DNA of 34,518 bases from Paracoccaceae bacterium (GTDB lineage Bacteria > Pseudomonadota > Alphaproteobacteria > Rhodobacterales > Rhodobacteraceae). The notes below the pieces were generated by a model. It worked only from the letters and a program-made list of their open reading frames with translations. It ran no database searches and was not told where the DNA came from. Below, piece after piece: positions 23,635 through 32,361 of this stretch (position 1 is its first letter; the number at the start of each line of letters is the position of its first letter). The position numbers and the translations under genes are program-made. The DNA is taken from assembly GCA_007126375.1 (NCBI GenBank), contig SLBI01000133.1:1-34518 (forward strand). Reading direction: 5' to 3'.

Positions 23635-24942
23635 TCAGCCGAATTTCAGCGTGTCGGCGCCGACCAGCCGGTTGTAGGCCCAGTAGAGGATCAGCACGCC
23701 GACCAGCAGCATGGTTCCCAGCGCCGCGGCAAGGCCCCAGTTGAGCGACTGTTGCATGTGACGCGCGATCTCGTTGGAGATCATCCGCCCGGTCTGACCG
23801 CCCACCAGCGCCGGGGTGATGTAGTAGCCGATGGAAATGATGAAGACCAGCACGGCGCCGGCCCCGATCCCCGGCAGGGTCTGCGGAAAATAGACGCGAC
23901 GGAAGGCGGTTGCCGGCGTCGCCCCCAGACTCTTGGCTGCACGCATGTAGCTGGGCGGAATGGTCCGCATCACGGAATAGAGCGGCAGCACCATGAAGGG
24001 CAGCAGGATATGCGTCATCGCCACGATCGTGCCGGTCATGTTGTAGATCATGCTCAACCTGTTGTCGTCACCGATGATGCCCAGCGTCACCAGCATGGTG
24101 TTGATGACACCCTGCTGCTGCAGCAGCACGATCCACGCCGTGGTGCGCACCAGCAGCGATGTCCAGAACGGCAGCAACACGCAGATCATCAGCAGGTTGG
24201 CGTAGCGCATCGGCAGGATCGACATCCAGTAGGCGATCGGAAACCCCAGCAGGAAGCACAGGAAGGTAATCGCCACCGAAAGTGCCAGCGTGCGCATGAA
24301 CAGGCTGACATAGATACGACGGTTCTCGTCGCGCAGCACTACGCTGCCGTCGGCGTCATACTGGCGGTCGAGCGCGGCGACGTAATAGGACAGCGTCAGC
24401 GGCCGGCCCTCACGCTGGATGATGCGCCACAGTTCGACGTCGCCCCAAAGCCGATGCTGGTCGAGGAAGGCCTCCTTGTAGGGCGGCTCGAACGACTCGA
24501 CGTTACGGCCGGTGCGTGAGATTGCGCCGCGGGCCGCGCTCAGTTCGTAATTGAGCCGGATGCCCATCGGCCCGATCTTCTGCTCGCGGCGGGGCAGTTC
24601 GGCGTCGGCCATGAAATCGGCGTGCAGAGCGGCAAAGACGCGTTCCTCGGGAAGCTCATTGCCGTCCCAGCCCCGGAGCGCCTCCAGCGTACGGGGCACG
24701 GCATCGACGACTTGAGGGTTGTCCACGCTGCGCCACATCATCTGGCCGATGGGAAAGATGAAGACGACGAGGAGGAAGGCAAGGAGTGGCGCCACCAGCA
24801 GGAAGGCGGCGAGCTTGCGCCGTCGTTCGGCGCGTTCCAGCGCTCGGCGCAGTGGCGTGCCGTCGGCCGTCACCAGCCCACTACGGCTACGGCCACTGCC
24901 GGATGCTCCTGTCAGGGCGGGCCCTGCGTCGGCCTGTGCCAT
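23635..24942 (-). CDS. ABC transporter permease, polyamine type (PotB-like) with large periplasmic insertion
   Basis: A 435-residue permease. After a basic cytosolic N terminus (about 40 residues) comes the first helix (FLLVAPLLAFLLVVFIFPIGQ). A soluble stretch of about 140 residues (roughly 70-210, rich in Glu, Arg and Asp) separates it from the remaining five helices. The EAA loop is RAAKSLGATPATAFRRVYFPQTLPGI. PotB itself is about 285 residues, so the insertion accounts for the extra length and lies on the periplasmic face. It could contact the binding protein. The stop is 16 bases ahead of the PotC-like start. Confidence 0.9.
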   Translation of the reverse strand: MAQADAGPALTGASGSGRSRSGLVTADGTPLRRALERAERRRKLAAFLLVAPLLAFLLVVFIFPIGQMMWRSVDNPQVVDAVPRTLEALRGWDGNELPEERVFAALHADFMADAELPRREQKIGPMGIRLNYELSAARGAISRTGRNVESFEPPYKEAFLDQHRLWGDVELWRIIQREGRPLTLSYYVAALDRQYDADGSVVLRDENRRIYVSLFMRTLALSVAITFLCFLLGFPIAYWMSILPMRYANLLMICVLLPFWTSLLVRTTAWIVLLQQQGVINTMLVTLGIIGDDNRLSMIYNMTGTIVAMTHILLPFMVLPLYSVMRTIPPSYMRAAKSLGATPATAFRRVYFPQTLPGIGAGAVLVFIISIGYYITPALVGGQTGRMISNEIARHMQQSLNWGLAAALGTMLLVGVLILYWAYNRLVGADTLKFG

Positions 24943-24983
24943 CGTCGATCCCCCAGCCGGTGCCGGCGCATGGCCGACCGATG

Positions 24984-25007
24984 GGCGGGGACGCGCACGC
25001 CCCCGCC
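24984..25007 (-). other. Stem-loop between the binding-protein and permease genes
   Basis: GGCGGGG (24984-24990) pairs with CCCCGCC (25001-25007) around an A/C mismatch and two further pairs, with a four-base CGCA loop. It lies about 20 bases after the binding-protein stop on the minus strand. No U tract follows, so RNA 3'-end protection of the binding-protein message is more likely than strong termination. Confidence 0.5.
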
Positions 25008-25025
25008 GTTGTCGGATCCGCTGAC

Positions 25026-26135
25026 TTACTGCAGCATCCAGTTGGCGAAGCGCTCGCGCAGTTCGTCGCCGTAATCGGTCCAGAAGTCGTTATCCAGAAT
25101 GATCGGCGAGAAGTAGTTTTCGGGCGCGGTCGGCATGTGCGGGTTCATGTCGATGCCGAGATCGGCATGCACGTCCACGAGTTCCGCCGAGGATGCGCGC
25201 GCCGGCCCGTAGGAGATGAACTTCGCCTGATCGGCCAGCCGCTGGGTGTCGGTGGCGAAATAGAGGTATTCCATCACCAGATCGATATTCGGCCCGTCGG
25301 CGGGGACGACCCAGCCGTCCCATTCCACCACCTGGCCGTCCCAGATGATGTCGGCCTCCATGCCCTCGACCTCGATCGCATCGAACATCCGGCCGTTGTA
25401 GCCGGTGGCGAAGGCGACCTCACCGTCTGCCAGAAGCTGCGGCGCCTGCGCGCCCTCGGTCCAGAAGATGATGTGGTCCTTGATCGTGTCGAGCTTGGCG
25501 AAGGCCCGGTCCACACCCTCCGGGGTCGCGAGAACATCGTAGATGTCCTCGGGCGCGACGCCGTCGGCATAGAGCGCCCATTCGAGGTTGGTGCCCGGAC
25601 GGTCCTGAAGCGCGCGGCGGCCCGGGAAGTTCTCGACATCGAAGAGATCCGCGATCGAGCTCGGCTGATTGTCGGCCGGAAAGGCATCCGGACGATAGGA
25701 CAGCACGGTCGAATAGACGATCTGGGGGATGAAGCACTCCCCGAGGCTGCCGGGCAGGAAATCCTCGCTTGCCGGCGTGCCGTCGGGTGCGGCGGCAAGC
25801 ATCTCGTCGTGGTCGATCTGCAGGATGATGCCCTCGTCGCAGGCGAGCTGCGCATCAGACGGCAGCATGTCTACCAGATCCCAGGTCACGTTGCCGGCCT
25901 GGGACTGGGCGCGCAGCCCCGCCAGCGCATTGGCAGAGCCGTCGTCGTTAATGATGGTGACGTGCGGATTCGCTTCCATGAAGGGCTCGTGATAGGCCCG
26001 CACCTGACTTTGCGTGTAGGCGCCCCCCCACGAGACGATGGTCAGGCTGACCGGATCGTTGGCCTGTGCCGCCCCAAGCGCGAGCAGGCTGACCGCCCCG
26101 CTGGTTCCCAGTGTCTTCAGCATTTGCTGTTTCAT
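25026..26135 (-). CDS. ABC transporter substrate-binding protein, PotD/PotF-like
   Basis: A 369-residue periplasmic receptor. A Sec signal peptide (residues 1-25, ending GAAQAND) precedes the family opening LTIVSWGGAYTQSQVRAYHEPFM. Later stretches WDLVDMLPSDAQLACDEGIILQ, YSTVLSYRPDAFP, DLFDVENFPGRRAL and NGRMFDAI match the extracellular solute-binding family that includes PotD/PotF. The start at 26135 follows AAAGGAG with good spacing. Stem-loops stand on both sides of the gene (26160-26213 and 24984-25007), which fits the usual need for more binding protein than permease. The ligand is not identified. Confidence 0.93.
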   Translation of the reverse strand: MKQQMLKTLGTSGAVSLLALGAAQANDPVSLTIVSWGGAYTQSQVRAYHEPFMEANPHVTIINDDGSANALAGLRAQSQAGNVTWDLVDMLPSDAQLACDEGIILQIDHDEMLAAAPDGTPASEDFLPGSLGECFIPQIVYSTVLSYRPDAFPADNQPSSIADLFDVENFPGRRALQDRPGTNLEWALYADGVAPEDIYDVLATPEGVDRAFAKLDTIKDHIIFWTEGAQAPQLLADGEVAFATGYNGRMFDAIEVEGMEADIIWDGQVVEWDGWVVPADGPNIDLVMEYLYFATDTQRLADQAKFISYGPARASSAELVDVHADLGIDMNPHMPTAPENYFSPIILDNDFWTDYGDELRERFANWMLQ

Positions 26136-26159
26136 GTCTTGCTCCTTTTCGTGTGATTG

Positions 26160-26213
26160 GCGCGGACAGTTCAACTGCCCGCGCGGGGAGTCGGCGCCAC
26201 GACGCCGATTCCC
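26160..26213 (-). other. Two stem-loops between the ATPase and binding-protein genes
   Basis: The first is a 12-bp stem with one mismatch and a single-base centre (26160-26171 with 26173-26184). The second is an 11-bp stem with one mismatch (26186-26196 with 26203-26213) and a six-base loop. They fill most of the 88-base gap and have no U tract. Processing or protection of the binding-protein transcript is the likeliest role. Confidence 0.5.
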
Positions 26214-26223
26214 TGACCCGCCG

Positions 26224-27324
26224 TCACGACGGGTCGAGTGCACGGCAATCCGCCGCGGTCCAGCCAAGCCGGAGTTCCTCGCCGACCTTGATCTTTCGCT
26301 CGCCGGTGGCATTGGGCACCTTGACGATGAACTCGTCATTGCCCGCAACGCTGACCCGCACCCGAATGTGGTCGCCAAGATAGATCAGTTCCTGCACCTT
26401 GCCGGTGAATATGTTGTCGAACCTGTCCTCGCCGGCATCGATCTGCACCCGCTCGGGACGCAGCGACAGGGTCGTTTCGGCGCCCTCGCCATCGACATTC
26501 ACCCGCAGGGCACGCACCTGCATGTCGCCGCCGATCCGCACGGTGCAGATGTCCCCCTCGATCGCGGTCACGCGGCCGCGGAGCGTGTTGTTCTCGCCGA
26601 TGAAGGCGGCAACGAATGCGTTTTCGGGCCGCTCGTACAGCGTGTCCGGCGCGGCGAGCTGCTGGATCTTGCCGTCGTCGAACACTGCCACCTTGTCGGA
26701 CATGGTCAGCGCCTCGGTCTGGTCATGTGTGACATAGACCACGGTGACCCCCAGGCTCTCGTGGATGTGCTTGATCTCGTACTGCATCCGCTCGCGCAGG
26801 TTCTTGTCCAGCGCGCCAAGCGGTTCGTCCATCAGCACGACTTCGGGCTCGAACACCAGGGCGCGCGCCAGCGCGATGCGCTGCTGCTGCCCGCCCGACA
26901 GTTGCGCCGGTCGCCGACCGGCGAAACTGCCCATCTGCACCATGTCGAGCGCGCGCTTGACCTTGGCCTCGCGGTCGGACTTGCCCATCCCGCGCACCTC
27001 GAGCGGAAAGGACAGGTTTTCGCCCACCGTCATGTGCGGAAACAGGGCATAGTTCTGAAAGACCATGCCAATCCCCCGCTTGTGCGGCGGGATATTGTTG
27101 ATCGGTCGGTCGCCCAGAAGGATATCGCCGGAGGTCGCCGTCTCGAAGCCGGCGAGCATCATCAGGCATGTGGTCTTGCCGGATCCCGACGGCCCCAGCA
27201 TCGTCAGGAATTCCCCTCGCGCGATGTCGAGGTTCAGGTCCTTAACGACCAGAGTGCTGCCGTCATAGCTCTTCTGAACGCGATCAAAACGGACGAATGC
27301 TGCGTCGTCCCGGGTATCGAACAC
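26224..27324 (-). CDS. ABC transporter ATP-binding protein, PotA-like
   Basis: A 366-residue ATPase. Walker A is GPSGSGKTT (about residues 41-49), the signature is LSGGQQQRIALARAL, Walker B is VVLMDEPLGALD and the switch histidine is in VYVTHDQTEAL. A TOBE-type domain fills the C-terminal third (GENNTLRGRVTAIEG, SLRPERVQI), as in PotA/MalK-type proteins. The start is GTG 27324 behind GGAGG. It is the first gene of the transporter operon and reads away from the AtzG/AtzE genes. Confidence 0.95.
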   Translation of the reverse strand: MFDTRDDAAFVRFDRVQKSYDGSTLVVKDLNLDIARGEFLTMLGPSGSGKTTCLMMLAGFETATSGDILLGDRPINNIPPHKRGIGMVFQNYALFPHMTVGENLSFPLEVRGMGKSDREAKVKRALDMVQMGSFAGRRPAQLSGGQQQRIALARALVFEPEVVLMDEPLGALDKNLRERMQYEIKHIHESLGVTVVYVTHDQTEALTMSDKVAVFDDGKIQQLAAPDTLYERPENAFVAAFIGENNTLRGRVTAIEGDICTVRIGGDMQVRALRVNVDGEGAETTLSLRPERVQIDAGEDRFDNIFTGKVQELIYLGDHIRVRVSVAGNDEFIVKVPNATGERKIKVGEELRLGWTAADCRALDPS

Positions 27325-27463
27325 CGGCGGTTACCTCCTGTCGATTCCGGGCTCTTGCTGTCCCGAATTGGATGCAGGGTAACCGCGGCCGGCATCGGAA
27401 TGCAACAGTCTGGCGCGGGCTTGCCCTGTCGGGAAGGTCCGCGTCTTCGGGTCCGGGTGGTGA

Positions 27464-27493
27464 TTGGCTCAAGTACACATCGGGAACTATACG
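27464..27493 (+). promoter_or_regulatory. Candidate promoter for the amidase pair
   Basis: TTGGCT (27464-27469) and TATACG (27488-27493) are 18 bases apart in the most AT-rich part of the divergent 27325-27668 interval. A short inverted repeat, GAAC-N5-GTTC (27484-27496), overlaps the -10 box. The leader to the ATG at 27669 would be about 170 bases. I see no gene in this interval and no clear promoter for the leftward transporter operon. Confidence 0.33.
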
Positions 27494-27668
27494 TTCTTTA
27501 ACAGTGCTCTAGGCCTCGGCATGCCAGGATTTCAGGCACCGCCGGCGGGAGACGAACAAGCTATACGCACGCTGCAGCGAAGTGGCGCAAGCACATCCGG
27601 GCGGGGTTGCAGGCCGCGCGCACAAGGGTAAGGCAGTGTCACAGGGCCAGTGAAAGAGGGCAGGGGCG

Positions 27669-27866
27669 ATGAACAGGGAAACGGTGGCGGAGTTGGCGGA
27701 GGCGATGGCAAGAATTCTCGGACTGTCGCTCGATGCGGCTGACCGTGACGCGGTGACACAGCATCTGACCATCGCGGCCGACATGGCGAGGCTGCTCGAA
27801 ACCCTGCCTGCGGCCGATGCGGACATGCCGTTGCCGATGAATCCTCTGCCCGCATTCGACCGTTGA
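27669..27866 (+). CDS. AtzG-like small amidase partner (DUF4089)
   Basis: A 65-residue helical protein, GatC-like in pattern, with ETVAELAEAMARILGLSLDAADRDAVTQHL and the ending LPAADADMPLPMNPLPAFDR-like. AtzG was found as a small subunit that pairs with and stabilises the amidase AtzE in the cyanuric-acid/biuret pathway of Pseudomonas. Here its stop overlaps the TTG start of an AtzE-family amidase, the same pairing. It is not the GatC of the tRNA amidotransferase: no gatA or gatB adjoins it. Confidence 0.85.
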   Translation: MNRETVAELAEAMARILGLSLDAADRDAVTQHLTIAADMARLLETLPAADADMPLPMNPLPAFDR

Positions 27867-29296
27867 GCGCGACAACCGGCGAAATCGAGTCGCTGCTCGA
27901 TGCCCCCGCCCTCGATGTGGCGGCTGCGGTGCGGAGGCGGCGGGCGTCCGCGGCGGCGCTGACAGAGGCGGTGCTCGCCCGCATCGCCGCGCGCAATCCC
28001 GAACTTGGCGCCTTCACCGAGGTGACCGAAGCGCGCGCCCGCGCCGCCGCCATCCGTATCGACGCACGGATTGCCGGCGGCGACGACCCCGGTCCGCTTG
28101 CCGGCGTCCCCTTCGCGGCGAAGAACCTCTATGACCTGATCGGGGTGGTCACCCGCGCCGGCAGCCGGATCCAGCGCAGCTGCCCGCCGGCGGGCTGCGA
28201 CGCGACGGCCGTGAGCCGGTTGGAGGCGGCCGGGGCAATCTGTTTCGGCGCGCTGAACATGGGTGAATATGCCTATGATTTCACCGGCGAAAACATGCAT
28301 GATGGCCCATCTCGGAACCCCCATGATACGGCACGGCTGACGGGCGGGTCCTCGGGCGGATCGGCGGCGGCGGTCGCCTCCGGAATGCTGTCGCTTGCGC
28401 TCGGCACCGACACCAACGGATCCATCCGCGTTCCTGCGGCCTTCTGCGGGCTGTTCGGGCTGAAGCCGAGTTTCGGACGGCTGTCGCGCGCGGGGGTCTT
28501 TCCCTTCGTCTCCAGCCTCGATCATGTCGGTCCGATCGGGCGCAGCGTGGCCGATCTGGCGGCTGCGCATGACGCGATGCGTGGCCCCGATCCGTCGGAT
28601 CCCGCCTGCGCCGTCATGCCGGTGCCGGAGCTTCTCCCCGAGCTTTCCCAAGGTGTTGCCGGGCTGCGGATCGCGGAGTTGAGCGGCTATTTCGCCGAGG
28701 GCGCCGAACCCGACGCACTGGCGGCGGTGGGGACCGTGGCCAGGGCTCTGGGGGTGACGCACAGCGTCGAGTACCCGGAGGCAGCTGCCGCGCGCGCTGC
28801 GGCCTTTCTCATCACCATGGCCGAAGGCGGGGCGCTGCATCTCAAGCGGCTGCGGCTGCGGATGGCCGAGTTCGACCCGGCAGTGCGCGACCGGTTGATC
28901 GCCGGCGCGATGCTGCCCGCGGCCTGGATACAGCAGGCCCAGATCGCGCGGCGTCTTGCGCTGGAATCGGCTCGGAAGCTGTTTGCCGGGGCGGACGTGC
29001 TGCTTGCCCCGACCGTCCCCTGCGCCGCGCCCGAAGCCGGCGCGACTATGCTGCGGCTGGATGGAACCGAAATACCCCTGCGGGTGTTGCTGGGCAGGTT
29101 CACGCAACCGCTCTCCTGCATCGGCCTGCCGGTGGTGGCTGTGCCGGTCTGGCCCGACGGGGGCGGTTTGCCGTTGAGCGTGCAGATCATTGCCGCACCG
29201 GGGCGCGATGACCACGCGATGCGTGTTGCCTACGCCCTGCAAGAGATGGGCGTTGCGCATGCTCCGGTCGCAGCCGCGGGTCCGGTCGGCGGCTGA
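27863..29296 (+). CDS. AtzE-family amidase (amidase signature family)
   Basis: A 477-residue amidase-signature enzyme. The triad is Lys87 (PFAAKNLYD), Ser163 (TGGSSGGS) and Ser187 (TNGSIRVP); the 24-residue gap between the serines is that of the family. The stretch NMGEYAYDFTGENMHDGPSRN is typical of the AtzE branch. AtzE hydrolyses 1-carboxybiuret. Many organisms with AtzE/AtzG lack the rest of that pathway, so another amide or ureido compound may be the substrate. The TTG start overlaps the AtzG stop (TTGA). The adjacent divergent ABC importer could supply the substrate; that is inference. Confidence 0.9.
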   Translation: MSATTGEIESLLDAPALDVAAAVRRRRASAAALTEAVLARIAARNPELGAFTEVTEARARAAAIRIDARIAGGDDPGPLAGVPFAAKNLYDLIGVVTRAGSRIQRSCPPAGCDATAVSRLEAAGAICFGALNMGEYAYDFTGENMHDGPSRNPHDTARLTGGSSGGSAAAVASGMLSLALGTDTNGSIRVPAAFCGLFGLKPSFGRLSRAGVFPFVSSLDHVGPIGRSVADLAAAHDAMRGPDPSDPACAVMPVPELLPELSQGVAGLRIAELSGYFAEGAEPDALAAVGTVARALGVTHSVEYPEAAAARAAAFLITMAEGGALHLKRLRLRMAEFDPAVRDRLIAGAMLPAAWIQQAQIARRLALESARKLFAGADVLLAPTVPCAAPEAGATMLRLDGTEIPLRVLLGRFTQPLSCIGLPVVAVPVWPDGGGLPLSVQIIAAPGRDDHAMRVAYALQEMGVAHAPVAAAGPVGG

Positions 29297-29392
29297 CCTG
29301 CCGCGCGACATTGCGTCGCCCAGAAAGCTCGCCTATCACCGGAAACACGGGCAGAGTGCGGGGCGCGCCTTGTCCGTGCGAGGGAGGCGGGC

Positions 29393-31240
29393 ATCGCGGA
29401 CATCGACACATCGCGGGTCGTCGGCCTGCTGCGGGGGCTGCCGGGCTTCGGCAACCTCCATGAGACCGTCCTGAGCAACGTCGCGGCGCGGGCGGTCGTG
29501 CAGATCGTGCCCAGCGGCGCAGTGCTGATCGCGCAGGGGGCGCCGGCCGACGCGCTGTTTCTGGTGCTGGTCGGGCGCTTCCGCGTGACTCGCGACGGTG
29601 AGACCATCGCCACCATCGGCGCGGGCGAACCGATCGGCGAACTCGCATTCTTTTCCGGCGGTATCCGCACCGCCACGGTGGCCGCACTGCGCGAGAGCGA
29701 GGTTCTGCGCCTCGACCGCGCCGAATACGAGGCGCTGGCCGCAGAGAACCCCGCGTTGCCGCATGCCATCCTGCAGGCCGTCTCGGCGCGGCTGGCGGCG
29801 CTGACACCGCGCGCACCTGCGCTGCCGCCGGCCTCTGGGCTGGTGGTCGCGCTGCGCCCGGCCGGCACCGAACCGCTGCCGGAGGCCTTCGTCGAGGGTG
29901 TGCGCGCGGCAGTGGCCCGGCACGGCGCGGTCACGCTGCACGACGAGACCGCCGCCCCTGCTGCAGCCGATGTGGCGGCTCTGGCCGACTGGTTCAGGCC
30001 GCTGGAACGCGACGGCCGGCGCCATGTCCTGCTGGTGCGCGACGCCCGGGCGCATCCGGCCTGGGCCGCATTCGCCGATGCGCGCAGCGACAGCCGTTAT
30101 CTGGTTGCCGAGCTGGCCGCATCGCCCGCCTCGGCCCCCGCGCCGGTCGAGGCAGAAGCGGGTCTCGCCGGGCGGCCGCGGGATCACCTCTTGCTGTGGC
30201 GCCCCTCGGCGCGCACGCCAATCACAGGCACGGCCGGCTGGCTGGCGCGGCGGGCGCTGGCGCTGCATCACCACCTCGGCCTCGACAGCCCGGGAGACTT
30301 CGACCGGCTGATGCGTTTCGTCACCGACCGTGCCCGCGGGCTGGTGCTGGGCGGCGGCGGCGCCTTCGGCACCGCCCATATCGGCGCCTGGAAGGCGATG
30401 TCGGAGGCCGGTATCGCGGTGGATTTCCTCGGCGGCACTTCGGTGGGGGCGGCGATGGCGGCGGCGCTGGCGCAGGGGCTCGATCCCGAAGACATAATGC
30501 GCCGCTGCGAGGAGATCTTCGTCACCAGCCGGGCGATGAACCGGCTGGCCGTGCCGCTTTACAGCGCGCTGGACCACCGCGTCTTCGACGAGCAGCTTGC
30601 CCGCCACTATGGTGAAGGGGGGATCGAGGATCTGCCGGTGGGGTTCTTCGCGCTCTCGACCAACCTCAGCCGCAACGACGCGCATCTGCACCGCAGCGGG
30701 CCGTTATGGCGGGCGGTACGCGCCTCGGGCTCGATCCCGGCGCTGCTGCCGCCGGTGCTGACGGAGGAAGGCGAGGTGCTGATCGACGGCGGGTTGCTGG
30801 ACAACCTGCCGCTGACGGCGATGCGTCGGCTGAAATCGGGGCCAAACCTCGCCTTTGATTTTCGCCCGCGCCAGATCTGGCGGGTCGAGGCCGATTACGA
30901 CCGGCTGCCGGGGCGGTTGGGCGCCCTGCTCGGCCTGCTCTTTCCGCGCAGCCGCCGCGGCAACCGCTTTCCGCGCATTCCCAATGTGCTTGCCCGGGCC
31001 ATGACGCTCAACTCACGCCGGCGCTCGGGGCGAATGGAACTGGGTGAGGATGTGCTGGTGAACCTGCCGATCACCGCCGGCGCGCGGTTTCTCGACTGGA
31101 AGCGCGGGCAGCAGCACTACGCCGCGGCGCATCGCGCGCTCGGCGAAGCGATCGGCCGCCCCGATCCGGCTGAGGATGCGATGGACGTGATGCGTGCCGC
31201 GGCCCTGCGTCTGAACGGGGGCGGGCGGCCCACCGAATGA
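29393..31240 (+). CDS. Cyclic-nucleotide-binding domain/patatin-like phospholipase (NTE family)
   Basis: A serine hydrolase with an N-terminal cyclic-nucleotide-binding-type domain (LLRGLPGF to about residue 110), a variable linker, and a patatin domain. The patatin domain has the oxyanion glycine loop LGGGGAFGTAH (about residue 320), the nucleophile Ser350 in GTSVG and Asp465 in DGG. It probably hydrolyses phospholipid or lysophospholipid at the membrane. The start is uncertain: homology begins upstream of the first usual start (GTG 29498, 580 residues), which would cut about 35 residues off the first domain and has no ribosome site. ATC at 29393 sits five bases after GGGAGG and begins IADIDTSRVVGLL, giving 615 residues. 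Confidence 0.85.
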   Translation: MADIDTSRVVGLLRGLPGFGNLHETVLSNVAARAVVQIVPSGAVLIAQGAPADALFLVLVGRFRVTRDGETIATIGAGEPIGELAFFSGGIRTATVAALRESEVLRLDRAEYEALAAENPALPHAILQAVSARLAALTPRAPALPPASGLVVALRPAGTEPLPEAFVEGVRAAVARHGAVTLHDETAAPAAADVAALADWFRPLERDGRRHVLLVRDARAHPAWAAFADARSDSRYLVAELAASPASAPAPVEAEAGLAGRPRDHLLLWRPSARTPITGTAGWLARRALALHHHLGLDSPGDFDRLMRFVTDRARGLVLGGGGAFGTAHIGAWKAMSEAGIAVDFLGGTSVGAAMAAALAQGLDPEDIMRRCEEIFVTSRAMNRLAVPLYSALDHRVFDEQLARHYGEGGIEDLPVGFFALSTNLSRNDAHLHRSGPLWRAVRASGSIPALLPPVLTEEGEVLIDGGLLDNLPLTAMRRLKSGPNLAFDFRPRQIWRVEADYDRLPGRLGALLGLLFPRSRRGNRFPRIPNVLARAMTLNSRRRSGRMELGEDVLVNLPITAGARFLDWKRGQQHYAAAHRALGEAIGRPDPAEDAMDVMRAAALRLNGGGRPTE

Positions 31241-31286
31241 GCCCGGCCGGCCGCGGAAATCGTCGCGTGCGCCGCCGGCGCAGCGC

Positions 31287-32330
31287 ATGATTGCCGCCAT
31301 CCTCGATGCCGGGCGGGTTCGGGCGGCGCTGGCTGCAGCGGTGGGGATTTCCACCTTTCTGCTGCTCGGGCTGCCGCTGCCGTTCCTGCTGGGACCCATG
31401 GCGGGGTGCCTGATCGCCGGGATCGCCGGCGCCGAGATGCGCGGCATGGGCCGGTTGGGTGATGCCATGCGTACCATCCTCGGAGTAGCGGTCGGCGCGT
31501 CGATCACGCCGGCGTTGCTGGCCGATCTGCCGCGGATGGCGGCCTCGCTGGCGCTGGTGCCGGTCTATCTCGCGGTGGCCGGGCTGATCGGCTATCCGCT
31601 GCTGCGGCGTGTCTTCGGCTTTGACCGGGCCACCGCCTGGTATGGGGCGATGCCGGGGGGGCTGCAGGACATGCTGGTGTTCGGCGAGGAGGCCGGCGCA
31701 CGGCCGCGGTCGCTGTCGCTGATCCATGCGACACGGGTCCTGCTGATCGTGATGGTGGCGCCGCCGCTGCTGTGGGCCTGGGGCGGGGTGGATCTGCAGG
31801 CGCCGCCGGGGCAACCGGCGCGCGACACGCCGATGCAGGAACTCGCGCTGATGGCGGTGGCCGCCCTCGGTGGCTGGCGGATCGCCCGTGCCGCAGGGCT
31901 TTTCGGCGCCTCCATTCTCGGGCCGATGATCGCCACCGCCGCGCTGTCACTCGCCGGGCTGATCACCCAGCGCCCCCCCGCCGAGGCGATCTGGGTCGCA
32001 CAGGTCTTCATCGGTCTTGCCGTTGGCGTGCGCTATTCGGGGCTCAGCTGGGCCGAACTGCGCCATGACGTCGCCGCGGGCGCGACGCTCAGCCTCGTGC
32101 TGGCGCTGCTGACCGTCGTCGCGGCCGAGGCTGTCTTTCTGGCCGGCCTCGCCCCTCAGATGGAGGCCTTCATGGCCTTCGCGCCGGGCGGACAGGCCGA
32201 GATGGCAGTGCTTGCAATCCTTGCCGGAGCCGACCTCGCCTTCATCGTCGCCCATCACATCCTGCGGATCGTGCTGGTGATCCTGCTGGCGCCGGTGCTC
32301 CTGCGGCTTTGGCGGCGGGGCGGTGGCTGA
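31287..32330 (+). CDS. AbrB-family membrane protein (putative regulator/transporter)
   Basis: A 347-residue hydrophobic protein with about ten membrane segments in two similar halves. Each half carries the family's glycine-proline pattern: LPFLLGPMAGCLIAG and AMPGGLQDMLVFGEEAG in the first, LFGASILGPMIATAALSLAG and FAPGGQAEMAVLAILAGAD in the second. This is the AbrB/PF05145 family, named from an Escherichia coli protein and sometimes mislabelled ammonia monooxygenase. Its function is not established; substrate export has been suggested. It follows the patatin gene by 46 bases in the same direction. No clear ribosome site precedes ATG 31287. Confidence 0.85.
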   Translation: MIAAILDAGRVRAALAAAVGISTFLLLGLPLPFLLGPMAGCLIAGIAGAEMRGMGRLGDAMRTILGVAVGASITPALLADLPRMAASLALVPVYLAVAGLIGYPLLRRVFGFDRATAWYGAMPGGLQDMLVFGEEAGARPRSLSLIHATRVLLIVMVAPPLLWAWGGVDLQAPPGQPARDTPMQELALMAVAALGGWRIARAAGLFGASILGPMIATAALSLAGLITQRPPAEAIWVAQVFIGLAVGVRYSGLSWAELRHDVAAGATLSLVLALLTVVAAEAVFLAGLAPQMEAFMAFAPGGQAEMAVLAILAGADLAFIVAHHILRIVLVILLAPVLLRLWRRGGG

Positions 32331-32361
32331 CGGTCGGGGCGCCGCCACGACCGGACTTCGG

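Noticed and set aside
27484-27496. GAAC-N5-GTTC as a LexA box
   Set aside because: Alphaproteobacterial LexA sites are direct repeats GTTC-N7-GTTC (or GAAC-N7-GAAC); this is an inverted repeat with five-base spacing.
27669-27866. GatC of the Asp-tRNA(Asn)/Glu-tRNA(Gln) amidotransferase
   Set aside because: The partner is an AtzE-branch amidase with a TTGA overlap, and no gatA or gatB adjoins; AtzG fits better.
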